Shown here one piece after another: positions 46,277 through 54,292 of a stretch of 64,000 nt of DNA. The translations under genes and the position numbers were made by a program. The stretch covers positions 1,611,133-1,675,132 of the forward strand of contig NZ_KZ454936.1 in NCBI RefSeq assembly GCF_002797315.1. The letters run 5' to 3'. Below the pieces are notes generated by a model. That model had not been told where the DNA came from and did no database searches. It saw only the letters and a program-made list of their open reading frames with translations. The DNA is from Bacillus sp. FJAT-44742 (lineage in GTDB: Bacteria > Bacillota > Bacilli > Bacillales > Marinococcaceae). Every line of letters starts with the position of its first letter. Within the stretch, counting starts at the first letter, position 1.

Positions 46277-46627
46277 TCAGTTTTCATTTAAAAACTCAAT
46301 AAAACTATCCACGTTGTTATCAATAAACAACAAGTCCGAATCGTCAAATACAGTTATTTGTGGGAGTTCTTTATCCAAAAACTCTTCATAATTTATATCG
46401 TTTAACGTAGAATCTACGGTTCCTGCTTCTCTTACTTGTGTATGCTCCTGAATACTAAATCTCACGTTAAACTCTGCTATTAAATTCTCTGATTCTACCC
46501 CATCATCATGAAAAAGATACACATGATAAGTTCCTGCTTCCTCTGCTCTAAAACTATTGATGAAATTTTCTTGGGATTGTTCTTCCCTTGTACAACCAGC
46601 CATCAAAAAAATAACAAGGAACAACAA
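46277..46627 (-). CDS. Small lipoprotein, possibly frameshifted at the start
   Basis: A lipoprotein with signal LVIFLMAGC and a 100-aa mature domain, no family recognised. The best ribosome site (AAAAGGGGG) points to ATG 46646, but that frame stops after three codons. Removing one T in TTCTAAT would join it to the lipoprotein frame. Either the gene starts at a weakly supported TTG near 46627, or a frameshift has inactivated it. Confidence 0.5.
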   Translation of the reverse strand: MLFLVIFLMAGCTREEQSQENFINSFRAEEAGTYHVYLFHDDGVESENLIAEFNVRFSIQEHTQVREAGTVDSTLNDINYEEFLDKELPQITVFDDSDLLFIDNNVDSFIEFLNEN

Positions 46628-46660
46628 AAGAATATTAGAACCTCATGCTATAGCCCCCTT

Positions 46661-47058
46661 TTCTCCTATGATACTTTTCGAATTTTATAAAAACAAAGAT
46701 GGTGCTTTGAAAGAAAGGCTTGCTTATGTATAGAGGCAATTACCATAGAGAATAAAGGGTAAGAATGTATAAATTTTTTTTTGGTTTTCAGTGCAAATCG
46801 ATCCCTCCATTCCCCCCTTTTAACTCAGAGGTTATTAGCAAATAAAGATCAGATTCGAATTAATTTTTGTCATCCTGCTATTTAGTAAGCGGATTTCCAT
46901 AGATTTCACCCACCAATTATCATTTATGTGTTGTTATTTTGATAAAAAAAGGTAACCAATTCACAGTTAATTCGGTTACCTTTTTATTACGTTATTTTTT
47001 CTATATCTCCCACTAAAAAGAACGTGTTATTTTGGTATGATCCTCTTTTATGTTTCAG
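46661..47058. other. Intergenic region
   Basis: AT-rich, with no gene supported. Its right part holds a bidirectional terminator. Confidence 0.5.
46944..46986. terminator. Bidirectional terminator
   Basis: AAAGGTAACC pairs with GGTTACCTTT, with A/T runs on both sides. It closes the minus-strand gene at 47059. Confidence 0.8.
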
Positions 47059-47310
47059 CTATTGTAACAGGTTTTCATTCACAAATTGGTACCCCTTTTC
47101 CGTAATGGTATATTCTATCCGGTCGTCTTTATTTGTTTCAATACGTAGCAGACCTTCCCTTTCAAGCTCTTCAATATAGCCTTTTTCAAAATGGAAGTCC
47201 CTTTTGTCTTCCATTGTCATTGAGTTTGCCTGCAACGTTCCTTTTTTGTTCTTTCCTTCTTTATACAGCTTGTACGCTTCCCGCAAATATTGTTCCTTCT
47301 GAACATCCAT
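47059..47310 (-). CDS. Small hypothetical, winged-helix-like
   Basis: An 83-aa protein whose C-terminal half (YIEELEREGLLRIE, IEYTITEKGYQFV) looks like the recognition helix and wing of a short winged-helix fold. Strong AGGAGG site. It follows a second small gene with similar style, suggesting a two-gene unit. Confidence 0.65.
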   Translation of the reverse strand: MDVQKEQYLREAYKLYKEGKNKKGTLQANSMTMEDKRDFHFEKGYIEELEREGLLRIETNKDDRIEYTITEKGYQFVNENLLQ

Positions 47311-47360
47311 GGCTTATACCTCCTGTTAAAGACCGTCCTGAACCTTTGTTATCCCTGATT

Positions 47361-47621
47361 TTAACGCAGGAAATCCCTGAAAACGTTATCGTCCTGAATG
47401 ACAATAACATCCTCTGGATGCTTGTCAGGATGCAGGGGGTTTTCTTGCTCGGCAAAGGTAATACTTCCTTTTTGCTCGAGATCATTGAGTACCTCCCTTA
47501 TATCCTCTTGTTTAAATCCCTCTTTTTTACCTTCTTCTTCTAAAGCGCTTGCGAGGCGATTATCTTTTTGCACCATTTCATCAAAAAGAAAGATTTTCAG
47601 CTCTTTCGATTTACGACTCAT
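47361..47621 (-). CDS. Small hypothetical, probably paired with 47059 gene
   Basis: An 86-aa soluble protein, charged and helical, with a segment IREVLNDLEQKGSITFAEQE reminiscent of a short winged helix. Site GGGGGAG precedes ATG. It lies 50 bases upstream of the next small gene on the same strand. Unknown function. Confidence 0.65.
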   Translation of the reverse strand: MSRKSKELKIFLFDEMVQKDNRLASALEEEGKKEGFKQEDIREVLNDLEQKGSITFAEQENPLHPDKHPEDVIVIQDDNVFRDFLR

Positions 47622-47715
47622 CAGTACTCCCCCTTTCTAATTTATACGTATAGTTCCTTACTTTCCCTTACCTCTTTTCACCATTAATTATTCAAAAATT
47701 TCCTCTATTGCAATA

Positions 47716-47752
47716 TAAAAAGCCTGGCTTCTTATAAAAGAAACCAGGCTTC
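47716..47752 (-). terminator. Terminator of HesB-like gene 1
   Basis: AAGCCTGG pairs with CCAGGCTT, with TTTTT on the minus strand. Confidence 0.8.
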
Positions 47753-47763
47753 CTTCTTAAAGA

Positions 47764-48054
47764 CTAACAACAGTCAGAGCCAGCACTATTTTTCATAGTC
47801 AGTGACTTATTTCCTGACATATCAGCCTCTACATCCAATGTCACCGTATCCACGTGAGAGACAATCTGCTCTTCAATGGCTACGTTTAATCCGTTAATCT
47901 CCTTCACAACATCCGAGTCCTGTGGCTCATCCAGAGCCAGCCCAAATTTTGGACCTCCTCAGCCCATTCCGGCAAATACAACACGAATGTTAGACATAGA
48001 ATGTTCTTTCATTACATCTTGGATAAATGATTTAGCTTCATTAGTAATTTCCAT
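47764..48054 (-). CDS. HesB/IscA-like protein, candidate selenoprotein
   Basis: Read through one TGA at codon 32 (47961-47959) the gene encodes a complete 96-residue HesB-like protein. The TGA falls in VVFAGMG-TGA-GGPKFGLALD, where relatives carry the first iron-ligating Cys. The protein ends SDCC, keeping the C-terminal cysteines. A GAGGTGA site precedes the ATG and a terminator follows, and no other lesion is present. HesB-like selenoproteins are a known family. A hairpin with SECIS-like geometry starts two bases after TGA. Confidence 0.8.
47915..47957 (-). promoter_or_regulatory. SECIS-like hairpin in HesB-like gene 1
   Basis: Counting after TGA: GAG(G)TCC at 2-8 pairs with GGACTC at 39-44, with one bulged G. 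TGGCTC at 20-25 pairs with GAGCCA at 31-36. The apical loop TGGAT starts at base 26, with G in its second position. These values fit published bacterial SECIS criteria. Confidence 0.6.
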
Positions 48055-48108
48055 TCATCTCACCTCTTTTCACTACCCTATTGTAGATTAATATTTCCAT
48101 TTTGAAAA

Positions 48109-49038
48109 CTAAAAAAACCTCCGGGTGTCTCTCCAAAAACGGGCAAAATTTTCCCCGGCTATTCCTCTTACAATATTTTCATCATAACGCTTAAGAAGCC
48201 AATTTATCAACGCATCATAATCAGCAGGGGATGACAGGCCTTGAATCGTCTGGTCAATTCCATCAAAATCTGATCCGAAGCCAACGCGCTCAATCCCCCC
48301 TAAGCTGCCAATGTGATCAATATGGCTTGCCAAGTCATCCACTAAAGCTATTTTCTTTTCTGTAATAAACGGAGGATAAAAAGTAAGTCCGATAAAACTG
48401 TTTTTCTGAATCAGTGCCCGGATCTGCTGATCTGTTAAATTACGTTTATGTGCACAGACAAACGAGGAATTAGAATGACTTGCAATCAGGGTACCTCCGT
48501 GCTCAACCACATCCCAAAAACCATGTTCATTCAGGTGGGAAATATCCGTTACGATCCCGAGCTCCTTGTGTAACGTTACGACTTGTTTTCCTTTTGAGCT
48601 TAATCCGGCTCCTCTTTCTTCAAGGACACCGTCCCCTAGTTCATTTGCTTCGTTCCAGGTCAGGCTTGCCATCTCCACCCCCCAACGTTTAAGCAGCCTC
48701 CATAATACAGGATCTTCTCCTATATAACCTGCTCCTTCAAGGGCAAGAATTACCTGAGTTTTTCCTTTTCTCTCATGTAACGGCTGTCCTGGCTCCCATA
48801 TGATGCACGGGTGAGTAATCACTTCTTCATAAAACAAATCCATCTGTGCAAGCAGAATAGAAAAACGGCTATGCTCGGCAGGTGCAACAGGCACAAACAG
48901 TGCGAACACCTGGGCGTTCACGCCTCCTTGTACAAGACGTTCAGCTGAAACGGACAAAGCAGGACTTTTGGAAAAGTTACGATCTTTCGTTTTCCACATT
49001 TTCCATAGGGGATCACTGTGAGTATCAGAGATGAACAA
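48109..49038 (-). CDS. Membrane dipeptidase family peptidase (M19)
   Basis: A 309-aa zinc dipeptidase starting at TTG 49038 behind AAAGGAGG. Metal ligands are visible in ISDTHSDPLW (His-x-Asp), VILALEGAGYIG (Glu), VTDISHLNEHG (His) and LIASHSNSS (His). It would hydrolyse dipeptides, perhaps including beta-lactam-like or D-amino-acid peptides. GFGSDFDGID is another conserved family motif. The longer upstream in-frame ATG has no site. Confidence 0.92.
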   Translation of the reverse strand: MFISDTHSDPLWKMWKTKDRNFSKSPALSVSAERLVQGGVNAQVFALFVPVAPAEHSRFSILLAQMDLFYEEVITHPCIIWEPGQPLHERKGKTQVILALEGAGYIGEDPVLWRLLKRWGVEMASLTWNEANELGDGVLEERGAGLSSKGKQVVTLHKELGIVTDISHLNEHGFWDVVEHGGTLIASHSNSSFVCAHKRNLTDQQIRALIQKNSFIGLTFYPPFITEKKIALVDDLASHIDHIGSLGGIERVGFGSDFDGIDQTIQGLSSPADYDALINWLLKRYDENIVRGIAGENFARFWRDTRRFF

Positions 49039-49159
49039 GACATCTCCTCCTTTATCCAAAAGTATCGGGTATATGCCCACCCTACTAGAAGGTTACAAAC
49101 ATAAACTAAAACAGACGCCAGTGATATTGGCAGCCATCAAGTTCAGAGGAGTGAAAAAA

Positions 49160-49477
49160 ATGAATCGTAAACTTCCTTATGCAGAACCACCATTCCCTGT
49201 TCAACCTCACCATCCTTATTCCTCCCCTCATACGCCAAGAGGGCAGTATCATCCATATGCAATGCAACAGCCCTATCCTTACCCGGGAGGAGCTCCGCAT
49301 CATGGAGGTCATAGAAGAAACTCTCCATTATCTGCGGTGATGAACGGGTTTGTAAATGATCAAGGAAACCTTGACCTGCAAAAAACAATGACTACAATGA
49401 ATACAGTAATGCAGACTGTTCACCAGGTACAGCCTCTTGTCAGACAAATGTCCGAGTTATTTATTAAAAGATCATAA
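49160..49477 (+). CDS. yppG: YppG-like protein
   Basis: A 105-aa protein with a Pro/His/Tyr-rich N-terminal half (YAEPPFPVQPHHPYSSPH, QQPYPYPGGAPHHGG) and a helical C terminus. This is the layout of YppG family proteins found in spore formers. Site GAGGAGTGA precedes ATG. Function is unknown. Confidence 0.8.
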   Translation: MNRKLPYAEPPFPVQPHHPYSSPHTPRGQYHPYAMQQPYPYPGGAPHHGGHRRNSPLSAVMNGFVNDQGNLDLQKTMTTMNTVMQTVHQVQPLVRQMSELFIKRS

Positions 49478-49512
49478 CCGTTATAATGCTATCCTATGTA
49501 TAACGATAATAG

Positions 49513-49548
49513 AAAAGAAAGCAAGGATTTATTCCTTGCTTTCTTTAT
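49513..49548. terminator. Shared terminator hairpin
   Basis: AAAGAAAGCAAGGA pairs with TCCTTGCTTTCTTT. It ends yppG on the plus strand and overlaps the stop of the minus-strand gene at 49529. Confidence 0.85.
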
Positions 49549-49843
49549 TTTTTGTCAATGGAATACCATACGCAACGGTTTCATTTTTGTTTTTCAACAT
49601 CCATCCTAAGGAAGGATGCTTATCGAGAACAGGATCAGGTCCTACCCTATTTGCAAATCTCTCATCAATGGTGATATTGATAGACTCTGCTTCCTCATTG
49701 TTCTGCTCTTGACCTTCCAGGACAAGTTCGTACTCAATTGTGCCTTGTCAGCCATGAGTTTCTTTTCCCGTAAGATAAATAGAAGCTTGCGTAGTGACAA
49801 TGCTCTCAAAGACCGCTTTTTGTCCTCTATCTGTAATACGCAT
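49529..49843 (-). CDS. HesB-like candidate selenoprotein 2
   Basis: A 104-residue frame from ATG 49843 (AGGTGAAAGC site) contains a single TGA at codon 32, in YLTGKETHG-TGA-QGTIEYELVL. The rest is intact to TAA inside a terminator hairpin. The G-x-Q-G loop followed by alternating beta residues resembles the Cys loop of HesB/IscA proteins, so TGA may replace Cys; I do not recognise the C-terminal half (RFANRVGPDPVLDKHP). The alternative is a recent nonsense mutation. Confidence 0.6.
49717..49747 (-). promoter_or_regulatory. Possible SECIS-like hairpin 2
   Basis: Directly after TGA, A-GG at 3-5 and ACAA at 7-10 (one bulged C) pair with TTGT-CCT at 23-29. The 12-base loop starts at base 11; an inner GT/AC pair leaves loop ACGA from base 17. 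Weaker than the other two. Confidence 0.35.
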
Positions 49844-49941
49844 GCTTTCACCTCACCTTTCTATTATTACAGCAATGCTTTTTATCATACCCTTTGCTTT
49901 TCCGTAAAAAACGATTGCTCTGCTATCTTTTTCTTATTAAA

Positions 49942-49973
49942 AAAGTGAATTGCTCTATAAGCAACTCACTTTA
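49942..49973 (-). terminator. Terminator of cREC gene
   Basis: AAGTGAATTGCT pairs with AGCAACTCACTT (one mismatch); minus-strand T run follows. Confidence 0.75.
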
Positions 49974-49983
49974 AAAATATAAT

Positions 49984-50316
49984 CTATAACGGTAAAGGCC
50001 TGTGAACCACTTTTATCTCACGGGGCATATTGCCGTCACTCTGGGCCTCCAAAAGTCGCTTGTACATTTTTTTTCCTTCACTCGCGTTAGCTGAATGAAT
50101 CGTAATTCGTTGTGCATACACACCTTGTTCAATCATATGCATTACTACTGCGAATCCGTTTTTCTCCTTACTTCCCAAGTCATGGTCAAGTGAAAGGTGA
50201 GTGATTGGATTTCCTTCCCTTATAAGCTCAATACAGTCATCCGCCGTTTTCGCTAACACATGCTCCTCTGGACATTGACGTACATCATCTAAAAAAACAT
50301 TTAGTCTCTTATTCAA
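49984..50316 (-). CDS. Cyclic-phosphate processing receiver-like domain protein
   Basis: A 110-aa stand-alone receiver-fold protein. VFLDDVRQCPEE at the N terminus, LSLDHDLGSKEKNGF (with LDHDLG replacing the phospho-acceptor segment) and ITIHSANASEGKKM match the cREC group that accompanies RNA-repair or nucleotide-processing systems. It is probably not a classical phospho-relay protein. Its partner is unknown. Confidence 0.8.
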   Translation of the reverse strand: MNKRLNVFLDDVRQCPEEHVLAKTADDCIELIREGNPITHLSLDHDLGSKEKNGFAVVMHMIEQGVYAQRITIHSANASEGKKMYKRLLEAQSDGNMPREIKVVHRPLPL

Positions 50317-50380
50317 GTAACCATATCCTTATAAAGCAGATTTCCGTTAGCAAGGGTTTCCATCTACTTCTTTCACCGTA

Positions 50381-53300
50381 TCACAATCTGCCATCACTAA
50401 CAACACCCGCATCCAATTCTCTATTTTGGATGACAGTAAGCTTCTCAATGGCGTCCTCTATGTTTATTGTCTGAACAGGCTTGTCCAGCTGTTTCACTTT
50501 ATCGTTAGCCATGAAATCTAATTCCTTTATTTTTTCATCTTTGATACCCTGGATTTTCCCTTGTAAAAAAGGAAGGAGCTCTTTGATCATTGTCTTTTTC
50601 CAGTCTTCAATGAAGTCATCGACCCACGGACGAAGAGCAATTTCAAGCTTGTCTTTAAATTCCACATTTCCTTTTTCAATAAAAAACTCGTAGGAGCTCG
50701 TATATCCTTCATAAAGGGAGAGTACTGTTTTTCCATCTACCGTAAGTCCCTTTGCTACAGGATAAGTAGGGATCTCTGCCTTTGTGTCCCCACCTGAAAG
50801 CATCGGCTCAATTCTTTCACCTATTTTCTCAATATGGGCTTCGGCTTTTTTTATTTGTTCATTTAGAAAGCGTTCCAGGCGGATGTACGTTGCCCTGATT
50901 TCTTGTGTTAAATCATGTGAAAAGAAACGTAAGAACTCGTTGACCAGCTGCCTGAGTCGTCTTTTAAAATCTTCTTCGTCAGAAAACTGAAGAGGTGTAA
51001 ATGTTTTTTTAAATTCATCAAAGTACCGATAAAACACCCTCTGTTTCACATAAAACAAAAGTTCCTCTATTTCTTGAGCAAGTTGCTTTTCATATACATC
51101 GGTCTCCATGTTTCTTATTTTCTCTATTGTTTCCTCTGATTTCTTCTGGTAAGTGAGCAGGGTTTCTTTCTTTTGCTTTATTGTTTCAAAAGCTTCTCCT
51201 CTAAGACGTAAAAGGCTCTCTTTGGCAAACTTTATATCATCCCAGCATTCTTTGATAAGAGTTTCATTCATGACCTGATGCCTGAACCCGTGGAATTGAT
51301 GCCAAAAGTCTTCTATGCCGGCATAGTGAAGAAGTTGCTCTTTAGCAACAGAAGGATAATGAGCATTAAGCCATTTTTCCTCGGCTGAACTTAACTCCCC
51401 TGACTTTGCTTTGACTCCCAACAGCCCGCTTTTACTTGAAACCGGCAGTATTCTCGGGCGTCGAATTCCAAAAGTTATGAGCTCATCTTCTACATGCTTT
51501 AATACAGACGTAAGTTCTTCTTCACTTGAGGCAAGATCACTTGCATTCACGATAAAGAACATTTTGTCGTAACGGAAAAATTCCTTTATTCTTCCTAATT
51601 GAATAAGAAACTCCTCATCAGCTTTTGAAAAAGCATGATTATAGTAGGTTAAAAATAACAGAGCGTCTGCATTTTTCATATATTCAAAAGCCGTAGCCGT
51701 ATGCCTTTGATAAACAGAGCTTGCTCCTGGTGTATCAGTTAGAGTCACCCCGCTGTTTGTGAGAGGGCATGAAAGATAGAAATAGGTTTCGGCTATATAC
51801 ATGGCGTGTTCTTCCTGAGCCGCTGCTTTTTGAAATGTGCCAAGGTCTGTTTTTTTCTCCTTGCCCAAATTTTCTTTATAGGTTTCATAGCTTTGAGCAA
51901 AGAGGGAAAGCTGCTCGAACCAGTCACCGTCTAAATAGGTAAAAGGATCTTCCCATTTCTCTTCCTCTTTCTCGTTGCGCTCATCTTTCTCTATCTCCGC
52001 CTGCTGCTTCCCTCTCTGCAGCATCATATCTCGTTTTTGCCACAAAGACAGAAACTCAGAAATGGAACTCACGGCAGTTTCACTAAATACTAGAATATCA
52101 TTAAGATCGTTTAGCAAATCTTTTTCTGATTTATACATAATGAGTACTGTGCCATTTTTATTTTTATCATCAGGAGACCTGATATGGTTTATGCTGGCTG
52201 TGGTTGGATTAGGCGACACCGGGAGATACTCACCGCCAAGAAGGGTATTGGCAAAGGACGATTTTCCAGCACTGAAGGCCCCAAACAGTGCCACTTGAAA
52301 TAAATCCTCTTTAAGCCTTTCAAGGCGTTCTAGAAGTCTTTTTCTTATCAATGTCAGGCCTTCAAAGGCAGATATTATGCCTGCTCCTTCTTCTATCCAT
52401 CGGACTTGTTCACCGAGATTACCAGATGTCTCAGAAAGACGAGAGCGTGAACCATCATGCTCTGCCATGCTCCCTATATTGACGGAAAAACCTTTTCTTT
52501 TTTCTTTTGCATTTATTTTAAATGCTGACTCAGATGGTTTCTCTTCTTCAGTGGCTTCCTCAATAATATCTGATACACGGTCAATGTAGCTTGTAATCCT
52601 CTTCCTCCAAGCTGTTTGATATTCTTCTGCTTTCGCTGCCATTCTCCGCTTTTCTTCTGTAACCACTATTTGTCGCTTTAATGACTCCTGTTCTTTTTTC
52701 TTTTGCTCTTCAAGGTTCTGCTTCATTCTCCCAATGACCGGGTGAAGAGCTTCTTTAAATAGTAAACGGACTTCTGATACTAACAATCTGCAGTAGGTCA
52801 GCACATAATCCTGAGTAAATAAAGCACCTTTTCGTTCTGCTTTGCGAATGACTTCAGAGGTTATTGGAACATCAATGTTTTGGATCTCCTGTTCAATGTC
52901 AATATCGTCTATCCTGTACACACGAAGAAGGTCCTGTAATTTTTGCTTAAGATGGATCTCAATATAAGCCCTTACATTTTCCTGTAAGGAATGAGTCAAA
53001 GCCTCCAGACGTTCCTTTTGTTCACTTTTTGTCTTTCTCCTTGAAAAAAGGCCTCGCACTTTAAAGCTTCCCTGTCGTGATTCAAGATAGCTTCGCGCAG
53101 CATTCCGAGTGTGATAGGGAGTCAGCTTTGCATTAGAAAAAATATGGTCAAAGGCCCTTAACAGCTCCCTTTCCATTTCGTCCTCCAATAAAGGAAGAGC
53201 TTTCATTTTTTCCTCCATTTTTTCAAGCTCTATATTAAGCGAATAGGAAGAAACGCCTTTTTCCCATGTAAAGGTCAACCCTTCCTTTTCTTCTGCTTTG

Positions 53301-54214
53301 GATTGTTCCCAGGCTATATGTTTTTCTAATAATCGATAAAAGCCTAAAGCTGCCGTTTGAGTAATATCTTTTTCCTTATTTTCCACTCTGGATGACAGCT
53401 CTTCCTGTAAAAGCTTCCATTCATTTATTTCCAGCTCAGGTGAAAAGGAAGATAAAAAAAACGTGCCACTTGTGACAAGTGATTGTCTTGCTAACGTACT
53501 TGCGACCTTTTTTTTAAAGGATTTAAAAGAAAGTTCTGCTTCATTATGTTTGTCGATTTGACTAATCACTGCTACAGGGTACATATACCGTTCATTCAAC
53601 TCTTTGATAAATGCCATATTCTCTGCCGATTCAACATGGTGATAATCCATCAAATACAGGATTAAATCTGCTTCATCAAGCTTTGCTTCCGCTGCCAGGC
53701 GATGAGCTTTATCTGTGGAATCAATTCCTGGTGTATCCATAATGATGACATTTTCAGGAATGCTGGTTGTCGGAGTAGCAATAGAGACTTCCGTAACCTC
53801 ATCACCATCTTTGCAATACTCCTTTATGGCCTGAAGATCAGTTGGGTCTTCTAACAAGACAGGAGATTTTTCTTTAAATGTAACCCTTGCCTCATAATCC
53901 CCTTTTTTAATTTCAACAATATTTGCACTTGTCGGGATAGGATGTGAAGGCAGAAGATCTTTTCCTAGAAGATGATTAATCATTGTCGACTTTCCTGCAG
54001 AAAAGTGCCCACAAAAGGCTACTTTCCATTTATTCTCCTTCATCTTTAAAAGGAGTCGTTCTGCTTTTTTGGAGTTTTCAGTATCCCCGACGGCTTTCCA
54101 TTGTTCAGCAAGTTCCTCCCCTATTTCCTGGAGCATTTGCTTGTTAAAGCTTTTTTGCTTCAGCAAAGTTTGAACTTCCTGTTTTGACAACAGAGCAGAC
54201 TTCCATGTTCTCAT
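50381..54214 (-). CDS. dynA: Dynamin-like GTPase DynA (double dynamin)
   Basis: A 1277-aa membrane-fusing GTPase with two dynamin units in one chain (B. subtilis DynA/YpbR about 1193). First unit: P-loop CGHFSAGKSTMINHLLG, G3 MDTPGIDS and G4 ISQIDKHN. Second unit: FGAFSAGKSSFANTLLG, G3 LTDTPGASS and G4 NASDL. Long coiled coils lie between and after the GTPase domains. DynA protects membranes against pores and phage lysis and helps membrane fusion at septa. ATG follows AGGTGATAGG. Confidence 0.95.
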   Translation of the reverse strand: MRTWKSALLSKQEVQTLLKQKSFNKQMLQEIGEELAEQWKAVGDTENSKKAERLLLKMKENKWKVAFCGHFSAGKSTMINHLLGKDLLPSHPIPTSANIVEIKKGDYEARVTFKEKSPVLLEDPTDLQAIKEYCKDGDEVTEVSIATPTTSIPENVIIMDTPGIDSTDKAHRLAAEAKLDEADLILYLMDYHHVESAENMAFIKELNERYMYPVAVISQIDKHNEAELSFKSFKKKVASTLARQSLVTSGTFFLSSFSPELEINEWKLLQEELSSRVENKEKDITQTAALGFYRLLEKHIAWEQSKAEEKEGLTFTWEKGVSSYSLNIELEKMEEKMKALPLLEDEMERELLRAFDHIFSNAKLTPYHTRNAARSYLESRQGSFKVRGLFSRRKTKSEQKERLEALTHSLQENVRAYIEIHLKQKLQDLLRVYRIDDIDIEQEIQNIDVPITSEVIRKAERKGALFTQDYVLTYCRLLVSEVRLLFKEALHPVIGRMKQNLEEQKKKEQESLKRQIVVTEEKRRMAAKAEEYQTAWRKRITSYIDRVSDIIEEATEEEKPSESAFKINAKEKRKGFSVNIGSMAEHDGSRSRLSETSGNLGEQVRWIEEGAGIISAFEGLTLIRKRLLERLERLKEDLFQVALFGAFSAGKSSFANTLLGGEYLPVSPNPTTASINHIRSPDDKNKNGTVLIMYKSEKDLLNDLNDILVFSETAVSSISEFLSLWQKRDMMLQRGKQQAEIEKDERNEKEEEKWEDPFTYLDGDWFEQLSLFAQSYETYKENLGKEKKTDLGTFQKAAAQEEHAMYIAETYFYLSCPLTNSGVTLTDTPGASSVYQRHTATAFEYMKNADALLFLTYYNHAFSKADEEFLIQLGRIKEFFRYDKMFFIVNASDLASSEEELTSVLKHVEDELITFGIRRPRILPVSSKSGLLGVKAKSGELSSAEEKWLNAHYPSVAKEQLLHYAGIEDFWHQFHGFRHQVMNETLIKECWDDIKFAKESLLRLRGEAFETIKQKKETLLTYQKKSEETIEKIRNMETDVYEKQLAQEIEELLFYVKQRVFYRYFDEFKKTFTPLQFSDEEDFKRRLRQLVNEFLRFFSHDLTQEIRATYIRLERFLNEQIKKAEAHIEKIGERIEPMLSGGDTKAEIPTYPVAKGLTVDGKTVLSLYEGYTSSYEFFIEKGNVEFKDKLEIALRPWVDDFIEDWKKTMIKELLPFLQGKIQGIKDEKIKELDFMANDKVKQLDKPVQTINIEDAIEKLTVIQNRELDAGVVSDGRL

Positions 54215-54292
54215 TTCCTATCACCTGCAATATCGGTCTAGGGTTCCTTATTTAAGTGTAACGAATAAAAAATTGTCAGTCCACTTTATACT

